Shown here piece after piece: positions 6,703 through 12,613 of a stretch of DNA of 21,954 bases. Within the stretch, counting starts at the first letter, position 1, and each line of letters begins with the position of its first letter. The notes below the pieces were generated by a model. The model did not search any database, had not been told where the DNA came from, and saw only the letters and a list, made by a program, of their open reading frames with translations. A program made the position numbers and the translations under genes. The DNA is taken from the IMG/VR virus record IMGVR_UViG_3300044641_003538, positions 1 through 21,954 of that record. One strand, written 5' to 3'. This DNA comes from a virus.

Positions 6703-7362
6703 TCAATAGGCCGGTATCAGGATGTCCGCCACCTGCTGGGTGAGCTGCACGTCCCGCAGGCAATAGTCGATGGCTGCCTGGCGGTCGGTGTTCCACAGTA
6801 ATGAGAACTCGGCGCCGCTGCCCGACTTCTCACCGAGGCCTAGGTGCCGGCAGATGGCTCCGAGGCTGCCGTGGGCTCGATTGTCCCCGAGCTGCCACAC
6901 CTCGCGCAGGTCCACAATCAAGTCGTTCCAATAGCGTCCCTGGCGCAGCCAGTAGGGCACCGTGATGCGATGCTTCCAGGAGCGCTTGATGAGGAAGGGC
7001 AGGTCGAAGGCTTTGACATTGAAGCCGATGAGTTTTGGCTGCCGTTCATAATAATTGAGCATGGTCCACCATTCCCGGAGCATGGCGGCCTCATTGTCCT
7101 CGTTCTTGAGCACGCCGAGGTGCTGGTGCTCGAAACGGTAGCCGATGCACAGGATCTGGCCTGAGAGGGCATCCAGGGCGGCGTTGCGGATGTAGTCGCT
7201 GACGTGGTTCTCCTCGGCCCTCTGCAATTTCTCGGCGATGATGTCCGGGTTCTTGATGTTTCCGAGTTTGACCAGGCTCGGGTCGAAGGGCGGGATGTGG
7301 AGTTGGTCGAGCGGCAGAGGCCCGGTCTCGATGTCGAATACAATTGTTGGATTGGCAGGCAT
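6703..7362 (-). CDS. Predicted 3'-5' exonuclease, DEDDy / PolB-exonuclease-like
   Basis: This 219-residue protein is a stand-alone RNase H-fold exonuclease. Exo I is VFDIET (D10, E12). Exo II is GFNVKAFDLPFL (D120). Exo III is YCLRD (Y200 and D204), the Tyr marking the DEDDy subclass. The full catalytic set is present. It resembles the predicted 3'-5' exonucleases related to the PolB proofreading domain that phages encode separately. Likely work is proofreading or trimming 3' ends during replication or recombination. No DNA polymerase gene is in the window. The gene follows the alpha-CTD-like regulator after a 99-base gap and precedes the structured region upstream of the HNH gene. Confidence 0.85.
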   Translation of the reverse strand: MPANPTIVFDIETGPLPLDQLHIPPFDPSLVKLGNIKNPDIIAEKLQRAEENHVSDYIRNAALDALSGQILCIGYRFEHQHLGVLKNEDNEAAMLREWWTMLNYYERQPKLIGFNVKAFDLPFLIKRSWKHRITVPYWLRQGRYWNDLIVDLREVWQLGDNRAHGSLGAICRHLGLGEKSGSGAEFSLLWNTDRQAAIDYCLRDVQLTQQVADILIPAY

Positions 7363-7461
7363 TGTTCTAAAGCGATTTGAGTTGGTAGATTTGTGCGTTT
7401 GTCCCGATGCGCACCCCCGGTTGCACCACGAGTCCCAGCAGCAACAGGCTGCCGGAGAGTA

Positions 7462-7863
7462 TCAGAAGCGTTTGCCGCAGTGCGGGCAGCAGTGCTTCGT
7501 TAGGAACGGAGGCTTCTCGAGCATCGGCACCTCGAGCCACTCGCAGATTTCTGCGTAGCTCTTGAGCCCAAAGCCCGATACAGCCTGCGGGTGGAGGTGC
7601 CCGCTACGGTAGAGGTCCATGGCGTCCTCCTTGGACTTGATCGCCAGGCGCTCGATGATGTTGTAGGTCCGCACGCTGAAGGGCCAGCCCCACTGGTGCA
7701 GGATTCCCTCCTGACGCTTGGCAGCCTGTATCACCTGGCTGATGCGTTGTTTCGAGAGACCCAGATGATGCCCGATAGATTGCAGGGTCTCTCCCTCGGC
7801 CCGCATCCGCACCACGTCGGGCACCAGATGGGCGAGCTTCATGTATGACTTTCGGGTGCTCAT
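7462..7863 (-). CDS. Fusion of sigma-region-4-like HTH, RpoA alpha-CTD-like domain and zinc knuckle
   Basis: This 133-residue protein has three parts. Residues 22-48 (RAEGETLQSIGHHLGLSKQRISQVI) are an HTH of the sigma-70 region 4 type. Residues about 61-110 read like the RNA polymerase alpha C-terminal domain: PFSVRTYNIIERLAI, then SGHLHPQAVSGFGLKSYAEI, matching the family's S.R.YN.L....I and G.KS..EI signatures. The end (HCCPHCGKRF) is a half zinc ribbon that might pair with another chain. It is probably a transcription regulator contacting host polymerase or promoter DNA. It begins one base after the SSB-like stop (TAACATG), so it is translationally coupled. Domain calls are by eye; the HTH is sure and the alpha-CTD is likely. 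Confidence 0.75.
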   Translation of the reverse strand: MSTRKSYMKLAHLVPDVVRMRAEGETLQSIGHHLGLSKQRISQVIQAAKRQEGILHQWGWPFSVRTYNIIERLAIKSKEDAMDLYRSGHLHPQAVSGFGLKSYAEICEWLEVPMLEKPPFLTKHCCPHCGKRF

Positions 7864-7864
7864 G

Positions 7865-8596
7865 TTAGAACGGGACGTCGTCGGTGTTGGGTTCTTCCTG
7901 GGCGGAGATCTCCTCGAGGCGCTTGGTCAGCGCGGCGATGAGCACGATGTCCTCCGGGCTCTTGCCGGGGCTCACCTTAGCCTTGGGCAGCCAGTGCTCG
8001 CCCAGGCCGCGCACGGCGTCTGCGGTCAGCTCGGAGAGCGGAGTGCCGCGGAACTTACCGACGTGGACCTTGACCTCGGCGATCTTAACTGGCGCCGCGG
8101 TGGCCGGCGTCACCGTCTTCACCTTGTCGTCCTCCCGGGGCGGCCTGTCCTGCAAGCGTACCCACAGGCCCGAGGGCTTCAGCTCGCCGTTCTTCAGCGG
8201 CATGATGAGCTTGATGTTGGCGTAGGTACGGGTGCCGTCCTGCGATTCCTCGTGAGCGATCACGATGCTGCAGGACTTGCCGATGAGGCTCTCCAGGTCG
8301 AGCGCCTTGTTTTCCTGCTCGCTGAGTTTCCGGCCAAACCAGTCCTTGAGGAACTTGGTGAGTGCTGCCTTTTCATGCAGGCTCGGAACCATGGGCTTGG
8401 TAAACACCACCCAGGGCTGCACCGGGTCCCGGCTGTCGTCGATCAAGTCGATCTCGAAGGCGAGCTTGAACTTCTTTTTCACCCCGTATTCGGTCTCGTA
8501 CTCCTTGAGCGGAGTCACGTCCACACACACTGCCTTGCCCGTGTATTCGGGGCATGGTGCGTACTCTTTCTTACCGCCTGTTGCACTGATTATCAT
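7865..8596 (-). CDS. Phage single-stranded-DNA-binding-like replication protein with ExoX-C-like module
   Basis: In this 243-residue protein, residues about 15-135 contain the pattern VVFTKPMVPSLHEKAALTKFL, GRKLSEQE, LIGKSC and TYANIKLIMPL, seen in widespread phage ssDNA-binding or replication proteins. After a linker, residues about 175-205 (HVGKFRGTPLSELTADAV) resemble the small C-terminal domain found after ExoX-type exonucleases. The protein ends TDDVPF, very like the acidic DDDIPF tip with which bacterial SSB recruits repair and replication enzymes. The probable role is protecting ssDNA and recruiting partners at the phage fork. The upstream leader has an unstructured AAC-repeat stretch (about 8605-8620). 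The next gene starts one base after its stop. Confidence 0.7.
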   Translation of the reverse strand: MIISATGGKKEYAPCPEYTGKAVCVDVTPLKEYETEYGVKKKFKLAFEIDLIDDSRDPVQPWVVFTKPMVPSLHEKAALTKFLKDWFGRKLSEQENKALDLESLIGKSCSIVIAHEESQDGTRTYANIKLIMPLKNGELKPSGLWVRLQDRPPREDDKVKTVTPATAAPVKIAEVKVHVGKFRGTPLSELTADAVRGLGEHWLPKAKVSPGKSPEDIVLIAALTKRLEEISAQEEPNTDDVPF

Positions 8597-8624
8597 ATCG
8601 TCTTACGTGTTGTTGTTGTTGTGT

Positions 8625-8816
8625 TTATTTCGAGGCTTGTTTTTCGACCTCGGAAAGTTGTTGTGCCATCCGGGCGTACTGCGCCCAGTAGTCAGGCCAG
8701 GTTGCCTTGATCTTCGCCAGGTTGTCTGAGTCGGCCACTAGGGCCGCGGCGCCTAACTTGCGAACAAAAGAGCCTCCGTATTCAATCATGGTGCGTGCTA
8801 CGTCGAAGTCCTTCAC
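8625..8816 (-). CDS. Small conserved phage protein (FDVARTMIEYGGSFVRKLG type)
   Basis: This 63-residue protein has the pattern VARTMIEYGGSFVRKLGAAA, then AKIKATWPDYWAQYARMA. I recognise this as a common small phage protein of unknown function, often among replication or recombination genes. It looks all-helical. I chose GTG 8816 because it overlaps the upstream stop as GTGA. A longer in-frame reading to 9137 exists but merely translates two upstream genes out of frame. It is followed by a 28-base gap to the SSB-like gene. Confidence 0.75.
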   Translation of the reverse strand: MKDFDVARTMIEYGGSFVRKLGAAALVADSDNLAKIKATWPDYWAQYARMAQQLSEVEKQASK

Positions 8817-8962
8817 TTGGAGCCTTTCCCGCGCTTCCTGGTAAAGAAGCTGGTGAACTCGACCTTGACCTTCCGGGCAGTCCTGAAGGCCTCGCCGGCG
8901 TCCTTCTTGGTCAGGTGGTAGGGGCCGGTGCCCTCCTGTTGGATTTGTAGGGCTGTTTTCAT
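8813..8962 (-). CDS. Small basic hypothetical protein, 49 residues
   Basis: The frame starts with ATG 8962 and reads MKTALQIQQEGTGPYHLTKK, then EAFRTARKVKVEFTSFFTRK, ending in a Lys/Arg/Gly tail. It is strongly basic and may bind nucleic acid. Both ends carry coupling overlaps: ATGA with the gene before and GTGA with the gene after, which is the main evidence that it is real. No family recognised. Confidence 0.6.
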   Translation of the reverse strand: MKTALQIQQEGTGPYHLTKKDAGEAFRTARKVKVEFTSFFTRKRGKGSK

Positions 8963-9174
8963 GTGTTTGGTTCAACGGATATGTAGTAACCGGATTCGTA
9001 CAATGGGCTTCCAAAGTCACAGTGGGCGACTCGATGGTTGGCATCTGAATCTGCTGCGTTTGTTTCCCATCCATGGTTGTGGTGCCGTTTACAATATGGG
9101 CACCATACTTTGATTGTGTTTCCTGTTCGTTTTCCAACTAACAGTGGCGAAGCCTTTTTGTTCCAGCGTTTCAT
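8959..9174 (-). CDS. Small zinc-binding-like protein, 71 residues
   Basis: It begins MKRWNKKASPLLVGKRTGN and contains VWCPYCKRHHNHGW (about 24-37), a CxxC plus HHxH cluster that could bind one zinc. The start is fixed by an ATGA overlap with the preceding gene, and the stop overlaps the next ATG as ATGA. The sequence is visibly more AT-rich than its neighbours. Function unknown; a DNA- or RNA-binding accessory is the simplest guess. A longer frame to 9282 reads through the upstream gene in the wrong frame. Confidence 0.65.
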   Translation of the reverse strand: MKRWNKKASPLLVGKRTGNTIKVWCPYCKRHHNHGWETNAADSDANHRVAHCDFGSPLYESGYYISVEPNT

Positions 9175-9362
9175 TGCAGTATGAAGTCGAAGTTGATGTG
9201 CCAGGTGTCTGACAAACGGTTGTAGGTGTCTCCCTTGATGCGCCAGGTGCGCGGGTCCCGGGTGGTCCCGCTGTGCCGGCACTTGATCCGCACGTCGATG
9301 TGTTGGATGGCGGTGTTGCGCAGGTGATGATCTGGCGGCAGTTCGTGCAGTTTAGTGATCAT
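9171..9362 (-). CDS. Hypothetical protein, 63 residues
   Basis: It reads MITKLHELPPDHHLRNTAIQ, then HIDVRIKCRHSGTTRD and a mixed strand-rich end (DTWHINFDFILQ). It has several histidines and two basic patches but no motif I recognise. ATGA overlaps at both ends place it firmly in the coupled gene string. The translated frame has normal composition. Confidence 0.6.
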   Translation of the reverse strand: MITKLHELPPDHHLRNTAIQHIDVRIKCRHSGTTRDPRTWRIKGDTYNRLSDTWHINFDFILQ

Positions 9363-9562
9363 AGTTGCTCCGCCAGTTGTTTGATGTACTTGTTCCGATG
9401 TCTCGGCGTTAAACCGATGATGTAGCTGAGAGTTTCGACCGCGTTGACCGAGTGGATGAGTTGCCAGTACGGCCTCGCTGCGTCGAGTTCCTTAGCTCGT
9501 TCCATGTCCACCACGAGCACTTCGCCGGTCATGGTGTGTCGGTAAATAAATGCTACGTTCAT
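9359..9562 (-). CDS. Hypothetical protein, 67 residues
   Basis: It starts MNVAFIYRHTMTGEVLVVDM and contains helices ERAKELDAARPYWQLI and LTPRHRNKYIKQLAEQL. ATG 9562 is preferred to the in-frame start 15 bases upstream because it forms an ATGA overlap with the previous stop. The stop overlaps the next ATG in the same way. No domain recognised. Confidence 0.6.
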   Translation of the reverse strand: MNVAFIYRHTMTGEVLVVDMERAKELDAARPYWQLIHSVNAVETLSYIIGLTPRHRNKYIKQLAEQL

Positions 9563-9762
9563 CGTCCCTCTAGCCATTTCTCCAAGTCATGGAGTTCATC
9601 CACTTTGGCTTCGAGTTCTTTGATGTGGTCGTTGAGACGATTGAGTTCCATCACAATGCCCCGTGGACGTATGTCGCTTAGGAAATTGCCTTCTGGAGTC
9701 TTGATGCTGAATCCATTCAGTGGAGGCATTCGTCGCAACACGATGTGGGTGTAGCGTTTCAC
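9559..9762 (-). CDS. Hypothetical protein with C-terminal coiled coil, 67 residues
   Basis: The start is GTG 9762 (VKRYTHIVLRRMPPLNGF). It is backed by an AAGGAGG ribosome-binding site about seven bases upstream and a GTGA overlap with the membrane-peptide gene. The N-terminal half is strand-like (GFSIKTPEGNFLSDIRP). Residues about 36-66 (MELNRLNDHIKELEAKVDEL) form a heptad-patterned coiled coil, so it probably oligomerises. A longer frame to 9819 runs over the upstream gene out of frame. Function unknown. Confidence 0.65.
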   Translation of the reverse strand: MKRYTHIVLRRMPPLNGFSIKTPEGNFLSDIRPRGIVMELNRLNDHIKELEAKVDELHDLEKWLEGR

Positions 9763-9887
9763 CGATTTACCTCCTTCAGTATGAAGTAAGCCGAACCAGC
9801 AATCACAAGTGCAAGCCACAGTTCTGGATGTCGTTTGTGAAACTCCAGCTCATCTTTAACTAATTCAATAACTTCTTTGAGTTTCAT
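9759..9887 (-). CDS. Small single-pass membrane protein, 42 residues
   Basis: ATG 9887 is preceded by AAAGGAG at good spacing. The peptide has a charged helix (MKLKEVIELVKDELEFHKRH) followed by a hydrophobic segment LWLALVIAGSAYFIL (about 23-37) and a short polar end. One membrane span is likely. It overlaps both neighbours (ATGA before, GTGA after). Candidates include a lysis or exclusion peptide, but it is well separated from the lysozyme gene, so no role is assigned. Confidence 0.65.
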   Translation of the reverse strand: MKLKEVIELVKDELEFHKRHPELWLALVIAGSAYFILKEVNR

Positions 9888-10117
9888 AGCTTCTCCTTTC
9901 CATCGCCAGACTCCACTCGTTCACGCCCCAGAGCCTCACGCGCATCGTCGCGGACATAGTTGTTCACGGCGTAGCCCAAGTCTTCAGGATCTAGGAATCG
10001 GTTGATGAATGACTCCATTCGCTTGATCTTCTCATTGGCCGCATCCAACTCTGCTTGGAACTCAGCATCACAATGATCTTGCCAAGCCTGTTCGGCTGCA
10101 TGGTCGGCGTTGCTCAT
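9884..10117 (-). CDS. Helical hypothetical protein, 77 residues
   Basis: It reads MSNADHAAEQAWQDHCDAEF, then a helix AELDAANEKIKRMESFINRF and DPEDLGYAVNNYVRDDAREA. It is acidic and probably all-helical, with a coiled-coil-like centre. ATGA overlaps at both ends. No family recognised. Confidence 0.65.
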   Translation of the reverse strand: MSNADHAAEQAWQDHCDAEFQAELDAANEKIKRMESFINRFLDPEDLGYAVNNYVRDDAREALGRERVESGDGKEKL

Positions 10118-10374
10118 CGCTTGTTATTTTTGTATTTGTTCCATTGAAGGATTGCTTTGTATTCTTCATCGTCATTCTCAGCGTTCAGCATCGCATCCCC
10201 CGCCTCCTCCAGCCGCTTGATGCGGTCGTGAAGCCGCAGGTTTGCTTCATCCAGCAATTGCTGCTGCCGGATGATTGTATTGGACGCGGTGAGTTCGCGT
10301 TCCAACCTCCTGCACAGCAGCCCCAACTCGGCTACGTTGTGAGGTGTTGAGTCTGATATCGGTGTATCGCTCAT
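10114..10374 (-). CDS. Coiled-coil hypothetical protein, 86 residues
   Basis: It starts MSDTPISDSTPHNVAELGLL and continues into long helices (LCRRLERELTASNTIIRQQQ and LHDRIKRLEEAGDAML), then a basic end. This layout is common in small phage proteins of the type found in accessory gene strings. ATGA overlaps at both ends. Function unknown. Confidence 0.65.
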   Translation of the reverse strand: MSDTPISDSTPHNVAELGLLCRRLERELTASNTIIRQQQLLDEANLRLHDRIKRLEEAGDAMLNAENDDEEYKAILQWNKYKNNKR

Positions 10375-10562
10375 TTACCCTCCCTCGCTTTGAGCATCGC
10401 GTCGGCTATTTCGTAAGCCATGATCGCGCTCTGGTTTATGTTGTTGTACCATCCCACTTCGTTGATTGCCTTCGCCGCGAAGTAGTCGCGGAGACTAACC
10501 TGAAGCCCTACGTTCACGCTGCTGCCTGTTGATTGAATCTCTGTTGTTTGTTGTCCACTCAT
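10371..10562 (-). CDS. LRDYFAAKA-type small phage protein, C-terminal half of a split gene
   Basis: The conserved part is SLRDYFAAKAINEVGW, then SAIMAYEIADAMLKAREGK. I know this as the C-terminal part of a widespread small phage protein whose N-terminus carries INDGGPAF. Here that N-terminus lies about 500 bases upstream in another frame, on the far side of an HNH/zinc-ribbon gene. ATG 10562, with AAAAAGG upstream, gives 63 residues and overlaps the 3' end of that HNH gene by 68 bases. The first 20 residues are then a new leader translated from HNH coding sequence. The stop overlaps the next ATG as ATGA. The fragment may still be expressed and functional. Confidence 0.65.
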   Translation of the reverse strand: MSGQQTTEIQSTGSSVNVGLQVSLRDYFAAKAINEVGWYNNINQSAIMAYEIADAMLKAREGK

Positions 10563-11010
10563 AATGCCTTTTTGTGCTGCACTTTTTGCAGTAAGATTTA
10601 ATCCCAAGAGGTCTGCTTCTATCTTTAAAGAACTCATTCAGCTCCAAAGTTTGATTGCAGTCTCGACATACATGAAACTGTTTGTTGAGGCAGTAAAACG
10701 AGTCTCCGGTGAACGTTGCGTGCCTTGTGTTGCAACCTCTGCAAAGCAGCTCCATTGATCCATCTCGATTGTGCTGCAATGATGCGACCGTCGATTTTCC
10801 GTCTTTTGACAGCCAATTCATCTTTCGGCTGCACCCCCTGCAAACCATTTTTGACTTTTCCACCATTTCGGCCAAATCCATCCTGGTTGGGACAGTTTTT
10901 CCGCAAGTTTTCGCCTTCGCCCTCATCTGTCCAAATCGATAGTGAACGACGCAGAGCCACTGGTTTCCTTGCTTGATGTAAGCGCAGGTACCGCATATTG
11001 AACAAGTCAT
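10495..11010 (-). CDS. HNH / zinc-ribbon protein, probable free-standing homing endonuclease
   Basis: This 171-residue protein is rich in zinc-binding pairs. An N-terminal CSICGTC is followed by a central module with C57/C60, LQHNRDG (H80) and CRGCNTRH (C90/C93/H97), an HNH-like treble-clef layout. A C-terminal module has C115/C118 and C141/C144 (VCRDCNQTLELNEFF, SYCKKC) and a basic tail, common in phage homing-type nucleases. The gene is more AT-rich than its surroundings and breaks the otherwise continuous chain of 4-base overlaps. It sits exactly between the two conserved halves of a small phage gene. I infer a mobile insertion. Nuclease activity is likely but unproven. Confidence 0.7.
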   Translation of the reverse strand: MTCSICGTCAYIKQGNQWLCVVHYRFGQMRAKAKTCGKTVPTRMDLAEMVEKSKMVCRGCSRKMNWLSKDGKSTVASLQHNRDGSMELLCRGCNTRHATFTGDSFYCLNKQFHVCRDCNQTLELNEFFKDRSRPLGIKSYCKKCSTKRHYEWTTNNRDSINRQQRERRASG

Positions 11011-11086
11011 GGCTCAATATGACATCGGGGACTACCTTGTCAACAGCAAACGCCGGTCCTCCGTCGTTGATTGGTTGGTTGCTCAT
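10634..11086 (-). pseudogene. NDGGPAF-type N-terminal half of a split small phage gene
   Basis: ATG 11086 has GGAGG seven bases upstream and an ATGA overlap with the previous gene. It opens MSNQPINDGGPAFAVDKVVP, the classic N-terminus of the NDGGPAF...LRDYFAAKA small phage family. After about residue 25 the frame enters the HNH gene and translates it out of frame (Arg/Gln-rich, no conservation) until 10634. So only about 11011-11086 is ancestral. The matching C-terminal half lies at 10371-10562. Confidence 0.65.
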
Positions 11087-11280
11087 TTCGATTCCTCCAC
11101 CTTTACCATCGGAACGAAGTCCAATCGGTTGCTCTCGTCGATTGCGATTCCCCAATTGTTCCTGCGGCAGGACAGTTCGGTGGCGTTGTAAACTTCCGCC
11201 ACCTTCTCGTCCGGCAGGTAAATGGACAGCAGTCCTTTGAATGTTAGTCGTACCGTCTCTGATTTGTTTTGCTCGCTCAT
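11083..11280 (-). CDS. Hypothetical protein, 65 residues
   Basis: It reads MSEQNKSETVRLTFKGLLSI, then YLPDEKVAEVYNATELSCRR and a strand-rich end (WGIAIDESNRLDFVPMVKV). A strong AAGGAGG lies five bases before the ATG. Overlaps are ATGA on both sides. The mixed alpha/beta pattern suggests a folded small domain, but no family is recognised. Confidence 0.65.
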   Translation of the reverse strand: MSEQNKSETVRLTFKGLLSIYLPDEKVAEVYNATELSCRRNNWGIAIDESNRLDFVPMVKVEESK

Positions 11281-11435
11281 TTCGCCTCCTTCCTCTGTAG
11301 GTATTCAGTCACCGCCTCATCGGCCACAAACTGGAGTTTGTAGCCCTTCTTGGTTGCGTAATCCTTCAGCCTGCGATGTGTTTCGGCGCTGACTATAAAT
11401 ACTTTCTCGGCGGGTCTCTTAGCCTTGGTGCTCAC
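11277..11435 (-). CDS. Ribbon-helix-helix-like small DNA-binding protein (copy 2)
   Basis: The start is GTG 11435, with GGAGG six bases upstream and a GTGA overlap. The 52-residue product has a basic lead, a short strand KVFIVSAETHRRL, then two helices (LKDYATKKGY and FVADEAVTEYLQRK), the ribbon-helix-helix layout. It aligns with the product of 12072-12209 along nearly its whole length (TH..L.DY....G.KLQ..AD.A). Probably a dimeric repressor or DNA-organising protein. Confidence 0.65.
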   Translation of the reverse strand: MSTKAKRPAEKVFIVSAETHRRLKDYATKKGYKLQFVADEAVTEYLQRKEAK

Positions 11436-11623
11436 TTGAGTCCCTCCAGTTTTTGAATACGTTCCTGCATTTCACGGATCACGTCGCACAGGCCGATCAG
11501 TATCGTCCCGGTGCCTTCGACTCGGATTCCTGTTTTGCTGGTGATCTCTAAACCGCGGCGCTCGGCATCCAGTGCGATGGTTCGCCACGGGTCATTGATG
11601 AAGTTTGAGATCTTCACGCTCAT
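11432..11623 (-). CDS. Hypothetical protein with C-terminal helix, 63 residues
   Basis: ATG 11623 has GGAGG seven bases upstream and an ATGA overlap with the RuvC-like gene. It reads MSVKISNFINDPWRTIALDA, then RRGLEITSKTGIRVEGTGT and a terminal helix LCDVIREMQERIQKLEGL. A longer frame to 11812 only translates the RuvC gene out of frame. The stop overlaps the next start as GTGA. No family recognised. Confidence 0.65.
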   Translation of the reverse strand: MSVKISNFINDPWRTIALDAERRGLEITSKTGIRVEGTGTILIGLCDVIREMQERIQKLEGLK

Positions 11624-12075
11624 TTCAATCCCTCCGCAATCATTGCGTGCTCCAGGATCAGCACAGCGTCCGCGGTTTTCAGCGTGATCACCTGCCTGGG
11701 CTGCCGCTGCTGGGCGATGCCCTTTAGGTGGGCCTTCCATTTGGTGCCATGGGTCGCCTTGTTTCCGACCCCCAGTGTCTTCTGCCAGCGCTGTGGGGGA
11801 ACCTCGATGCACCTGGTCTTCGAGGCTGCAATCAGGCCGTGCAGGAAGCCGACGTTGTACCCGAAGTTGAACATGAAGCTGCCCGGGGCGCCCTTGCCGC
11901 CGACGTACCCGCCGACCTTCTCGATGTAGACCACGTCGCTGATCGCCAGCCTGTCGCTCACCAGGACACTGATGTCCTGGTCGGTCTCCGGCATGGAGTT
12001 CAGGATGATCCCGGATGGCCCGAGGTAGGCCAGGCCGCCGCTCATGCCTGGGTCGATGGCTAGGATGCGAGTCAC
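11620..12075 (-). CDS. RuvC-like Holliday junction resolvase
   Basis: This 151-residue RNase H-fold protein starts at GTG 12075 (GTGA overlap). The first strand ILAIDPGMSGGLAYL holds catalytic D8. VVYIEKV supplies E52. The last helix LKTADAVLILEHAM supplies D136, with an upstream basic region (RWQKTLGVGNKATHGTKWK) for DNA contact. It resolves branched DNA arising in replication and recombination and clears junctions before packaging. The length is typical of phage RuvC-like enzymes. It lies in the small-gene string between a ribbon-helix-helix protein and a small unknown. Confidence 0.85.
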   Translation of the reverse strand: MTRILAIDPGMSGGLAYLGPSGIILNSMPETDQDISVLVSDRLAISDVVYIEKVGGYVGGKGAPGSFMFNFGYNVGFLHGLIAASKTRCIEVPPQRWQKTLGVGNKATHGTKWKAHLKGIAQQRQPRQVITLKTADAVLILEHAMIAEGLK

Positions 12076-12209
12076 TTGGCAGCCTTTCTGAGCCAGGACA
12101 GGATGGCCTTGTCGGCGATAGCCTGCAGCTTAGAGCCGGTCTGCAGGCAGTAGTCCCGCAAGGCCTTGTGTGTGGTGGGTGTCACGTTGATGGTTTTCGG
12201 TTTGGTCAT
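12072..12209 (-). CDS. Ribbon-helix-helix-like small DNA-binding protein (copy 1)
   Basis: ATG 12209 overlaps the lysozyme stop as ATGA. The 45-residue product reads MTKPKTINVTPTTHKALRDY, then LQTGSKLQAIADKAILSWLR. One strand (KTINVTP) and two helices match the ribbon-helix-helix fold. It is clearly related to the product of 11277-11435, so the operon carries a duplicated regulator pair. The stop overlaps the RuvC GTG as GTGA. Confidence 0.65.
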   Translation of the reverse strand: MTKPKTINVTPTTHKALRDYCLQTGSKLQAIADKAILSWLRKAAK

Positions 12210-12613
12210 TTCAGGTGCTTCTTGACCTTGGCCCAGTAGGCCTCGGTCGCAGATTTGCGATCACCAGTCGGGCCCCCGTTCCAACGGCGGGCCAACTGCT
12301 CGGTGCTGGCGCCTTTGCCGTAGGCCTTTAAGTAGGCCTCGCACACCGCCCTGGCTGCCACGCGGTTGGTCATCTCGGAGTGCTTGTAGTGAGAGCCGGT
12401 AATCCGGTTCACGTCCAGAACCACCCCACGGTGGATCTGTAGTGGCCCTATGGCGCGTCCGTTGTCGCCGATGGCTTGATCGTTCCCGGAGGACTCCACG
12501 ATGATTAGGGCCGAGATTAGGTTGGAGAGAGTGGTCATGGTTTGGAGAGTGTTGCGCGTTGGCCAGTCGCGCCCCTGGTTGGATGGTATTCGCCCCACCC
12601 GGGCGTAAATCAT
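12206..12613 (-). CDS. Lytic transglycosylase / lysozyme-like endolysin
   Basis: This 135-residue protein cuts host peptidoglycan, probably at lysis. The core is LISALIIVESSGND with the catalytic Glu at about residue 40. It is followed by NGRAIGPLQIHRGVV, the SLT/GEWL-type 'GxxQ' loop, and by RRWNGGP near the end, which matches the family's aromatic-NGG motif. No signal peptide or membrane segment is evident, so it would need a holin, which I do not see. ATG 12613 gives an ATGA overlap with the previous gene and was kept for that reason. The conserved domain begins nearer ATG 12538, so the shorter start is possible. Confidence 0.8.
   Translation of the reverse strand: MIYARVGRIPSNQGRDWPTRNTLQTMTTLSNLISALIIVESSGNDQAIGDNGRAIGPLQIHRGVVLDVNRITGSHYKHSEMTNRVAARAVCEAYLKAYGKGASTEQLARRWNGGPTGDRKSATEAYWAKVKKHLK

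Noticed and set aside
7841-8710. Plus-strand frame of 289 residues opposite the SSB-like gene
   Set aside because: The minus strand carries a protein with recognisable family motifs; the plus-strand product looks like an antisense artefact.
10495-11010. Group I intron carrying the HNH gene
   Set aside because: The HNH frame fills nearly all the space between the two gene halves, leaving too little sequence for an intron core. A direct insertion fits better, though splicing was not tested.
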